Assembly (NCBI RefSeq): GCF_030373225.1
Contig: NZ_JAUCZG010000002.1
Span: 62,001-126,000 of the forward strand
DNA length: 64,000 nt
Source of the DNA: Hydrogenophaga sp.
GTDB lineage: Bacteria > Pseudomonadota > Gammaproteobacteria > Burkholderiales > Burkholderiaceae_C
Reading direction: 5' to 3'
The position numbers were made by a program, and so were the translations under genes. Positions 62,710 through 64,000 of this stretch are shown one piece after another; positions within the stretch are counted from its first letter, which is position 1; each line of letters starts with the position of its first letter. A model generated the notes under the pieces. It searched no databases. It was not told the origin of the DNA and saw only the letters and a list, made by a program, of their open reading frames with translations.

Positions 62710-64000
62710 GCACGCGCCCTTCCTCCAAACCGCTCCTGGGTCTGGGCAGCGGCTGGCAGATCGCCGCGGTGGCCGCCGTGCTCGCGCTGGGTGCCGTGCT
62801 CGCGCTCACGCTCAACGGCTACTGGGTCTTCGTGCTGGCCAACGTGGCGCTGCTGGCCATCGTGGGTGTGGGCCTGAACGTGCTGGTCGGCCTCACTGGC
62901 CAGGTCTCGTTCGGCCACGTGGGGTTCTATGCCATCGGCGCCTACACCATGGCCATCCTCACCACCAAGACCGGCCTGAGCTTCTGGCTGGTGTGGCCGA
63001 TCGCGGCACTCATCGGCGGGCTGTTCGGTGCGCTGGTGGCCCTGCCGGCGCTGCGCGTGAAAGGCCCGTACCTGGCCATGATCACCATCGCGTTTGGCCT
63101 GATCGTGGAGCACAGCATCGTCGAGGCCAGCGGCCTCACCGGCGGGCAGAACGGCATCATGGGCCTGAGCGCCCCGTCGCTGGGCAGCCTGGCCCAGGGC
63201 GAACGCGCGATGGCGCTGCTGGCCATCGAAGCCGCCGGGCTGGCGCTGGCCGCCTATGCCTGGCTGTCGCGAGGCACCTGGGGCGCAGCCATGCGCGCGG
63301 TGCGCGACGCCGAGACGGCGGCCGAATCGGTGGGCCTGAACCCGCTGACCATCAAGACCGTGGCGTTCGCCGTCTCAGCCCTGTGCGCCGCCGCAGCCGG
63401 CGCCTTGTTCGCCCCGCTCTCGGGCTTCGTCACGCCGCACACCTTCGGCTTCGTGCAGTCCATCCTGTTCGTGCTGGTGGTCATGATCGGCGGCGCGGGC
63501 TCGGTGGCCGGCCCGCTGGTGGGCGCCATCATCGTCGGCCTGCTGCCCGAGCTGCTCTCGGGCCTGGAGGAATACCGCCTGCTCTTCTTCGGCGCCATGC
63601 TGCTGCTGGTGCTGTGGGTCGCACCCGACGGTGTGGCCGGCCTGGTGCGCCGCCTGCGCGAGCGCCTGCTGCCGCGCAGCGCTGCTGCAGTTTCGGCGCC
63701 TGGCAGCGCCACGCTGGCCCTGCCCGCGCGCGTGCGCCAACCCATCACCGCGCAAGGCCTGACCATGCAGTTCGGCGGCGTGCGCGCCGTGTCCGACCTG
63801 CACTTCACCGCGCCGGCTGGCCAGGTCACCAGCCTGATCGGCCCCAACGGCGCGGGCAAGTCCACCGCGCTCAACATACTGGGCGGTTTTTATCTGCCCA
63901 CCGCGGGCGCCTTCGCGCTCGGCGGCCAGGCCTTGCAGGGCCAGAACGCCATGCAGATCTCGCGCTGCGGCGTGGCCCGCACCTACCAGACGTCCCAGCT
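62706..64000 (+). CDS. LivM permease fused to LivG ATPase (cut by window edge)
   Basis: About 431 residues are present and the gene runs past the right edge. Residues 1-325 form a LivM-type permease with about nine membrane spans and the loop AAMRAVRDAETAAESVGL. After a linker, an ABC ATPase begins near residue 345 (ITAQGLTMQFGGVRAV) with Walker A GPNGAGKS at 379-386 and CGVARTYQTSQL at the edge. The remaining ATPase and a LivF gene are expected beyond the window. Fusion of these two subunits is known but not the usual arrangement. Confidence 0.93.
   Translation, partial: MSTRPSSKPLLGLGSGWQIAAVAAVLALGAVLALTLNGYWVFVLANVALLAIVGVGLNVLVGLTGQVSFGHVGFYAIGAYTMAILTTKTGLSFWLVWPIAALIGGLFGALVALPALRVKGPYLAMITIAFGLIVEHSIVEASGLTGGQNGIMGLSAPSLGSLAQGERAMALLAIEAAGLALAAYAWLSRGTWGAAMRAVRDAETAAESVGLNPLTIKTVAFAVSALCAAAAGALFAPLSGFVTPHTFGFVQSILFVLVVMIGGAGSVAGPLVGAIIVGLLPELLSGLEEYRLLFFGAMLLLVLWVAPDGVAGLVRRLRERLLPRSAAAVSAPGSATLALPARVRQPITAQGLTMQFGGVRAVSDLHFTAPAGQVTSLIGPNGAGKSTALNILGGFYLPTAGAFALGGQALQGQNAMQISRCGVARTYQTSQ

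Overview
The window looks like chromosomal DNA of a high-GC betaproteobacterium, most likely Burkholderiales, family Comamonadaceae (Hydrogenophaga-like). This is inferred from gene content and order: rpsF-priB-rpsR-rplI-dnaB, alaA-hom-thrC next to molybdenum cofactor genes, surE-pcm-nlpD, paired DUF4212/symporter genes, and GC-rich hairpin repeats directly after stop codons. I saw no rRNA, tRNA, CRISPR array, transposase or prophage. Both ends cut genes: clpB on the left and a LivM-LivG fusion on the right.

Layout. 1-8.1 kb (minus strand): alaA, then a tightly coupled hom-thrC-mobB-moeA-moaD-moaE-GNAT run, then clpB with a heat-shock promoter. 8.3-11.3 kb (plus): Mth938-like protein, Bcp peroxiredoxin, PIN-PhoH ATPase. 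11.3-14.4 kb (minus): dnaB and the S6-PriB-S18-L9 operon. 14.6-31.5 kb: a carboxylate-uptake and gluconeogenesis region. It has two DUF4212 + sodium/solute symporter pairs, a CrbS-like sensor kinase whose input domain is itself a symporter, its response regulator, a membrane pseudokinase-exonuclease fusion, a CBS-DUF294 protein, and PEP synthase with its regulatory kinase. Together these suggest acetate or similar C2-C3 acid uptake feeding PEP.

31.9-39.4 kb (plus) holds the most unusual content: three genes in a row encoding a caspase-like protease, an AmpD-like peptidoglycan amidase with a C-terminal SH3-like domain, and a 1876-residue protein with two alpha/beta-hydrolase domains, a CHAT protease domain and a helical C-terminus. 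I propose this as a candidate undescribed protease/hydrolase effector or defence cassette.

39.4-48.6 kb: ahpC/ahpF with an OxyR-like promoter, back to back with a Fur-controlled iron locus (Fiu/PiuA-like receptor, PiuC, an FMN alpha-hydroxyacid oxidase, a 25-residue membrane peptide, tonB-exbB-exbD-hemP). 48.7-56.8 kb: housekeeping and envelope genes (HbpS-like, BI-1 family, lipoprotein, rlmD, PolB-like exonuclease, nlpD-pcm-surE, quinone oxidoreductase). 56.8-64 kb: a GntR-controlled catabolic island (amidase, PuuE-like deacetylase, NTF2-like protein) divergent from a branched-chain-type ABC transporter. The two are separated by a perfect 16-bp palindrome that probably is the GntR operator.
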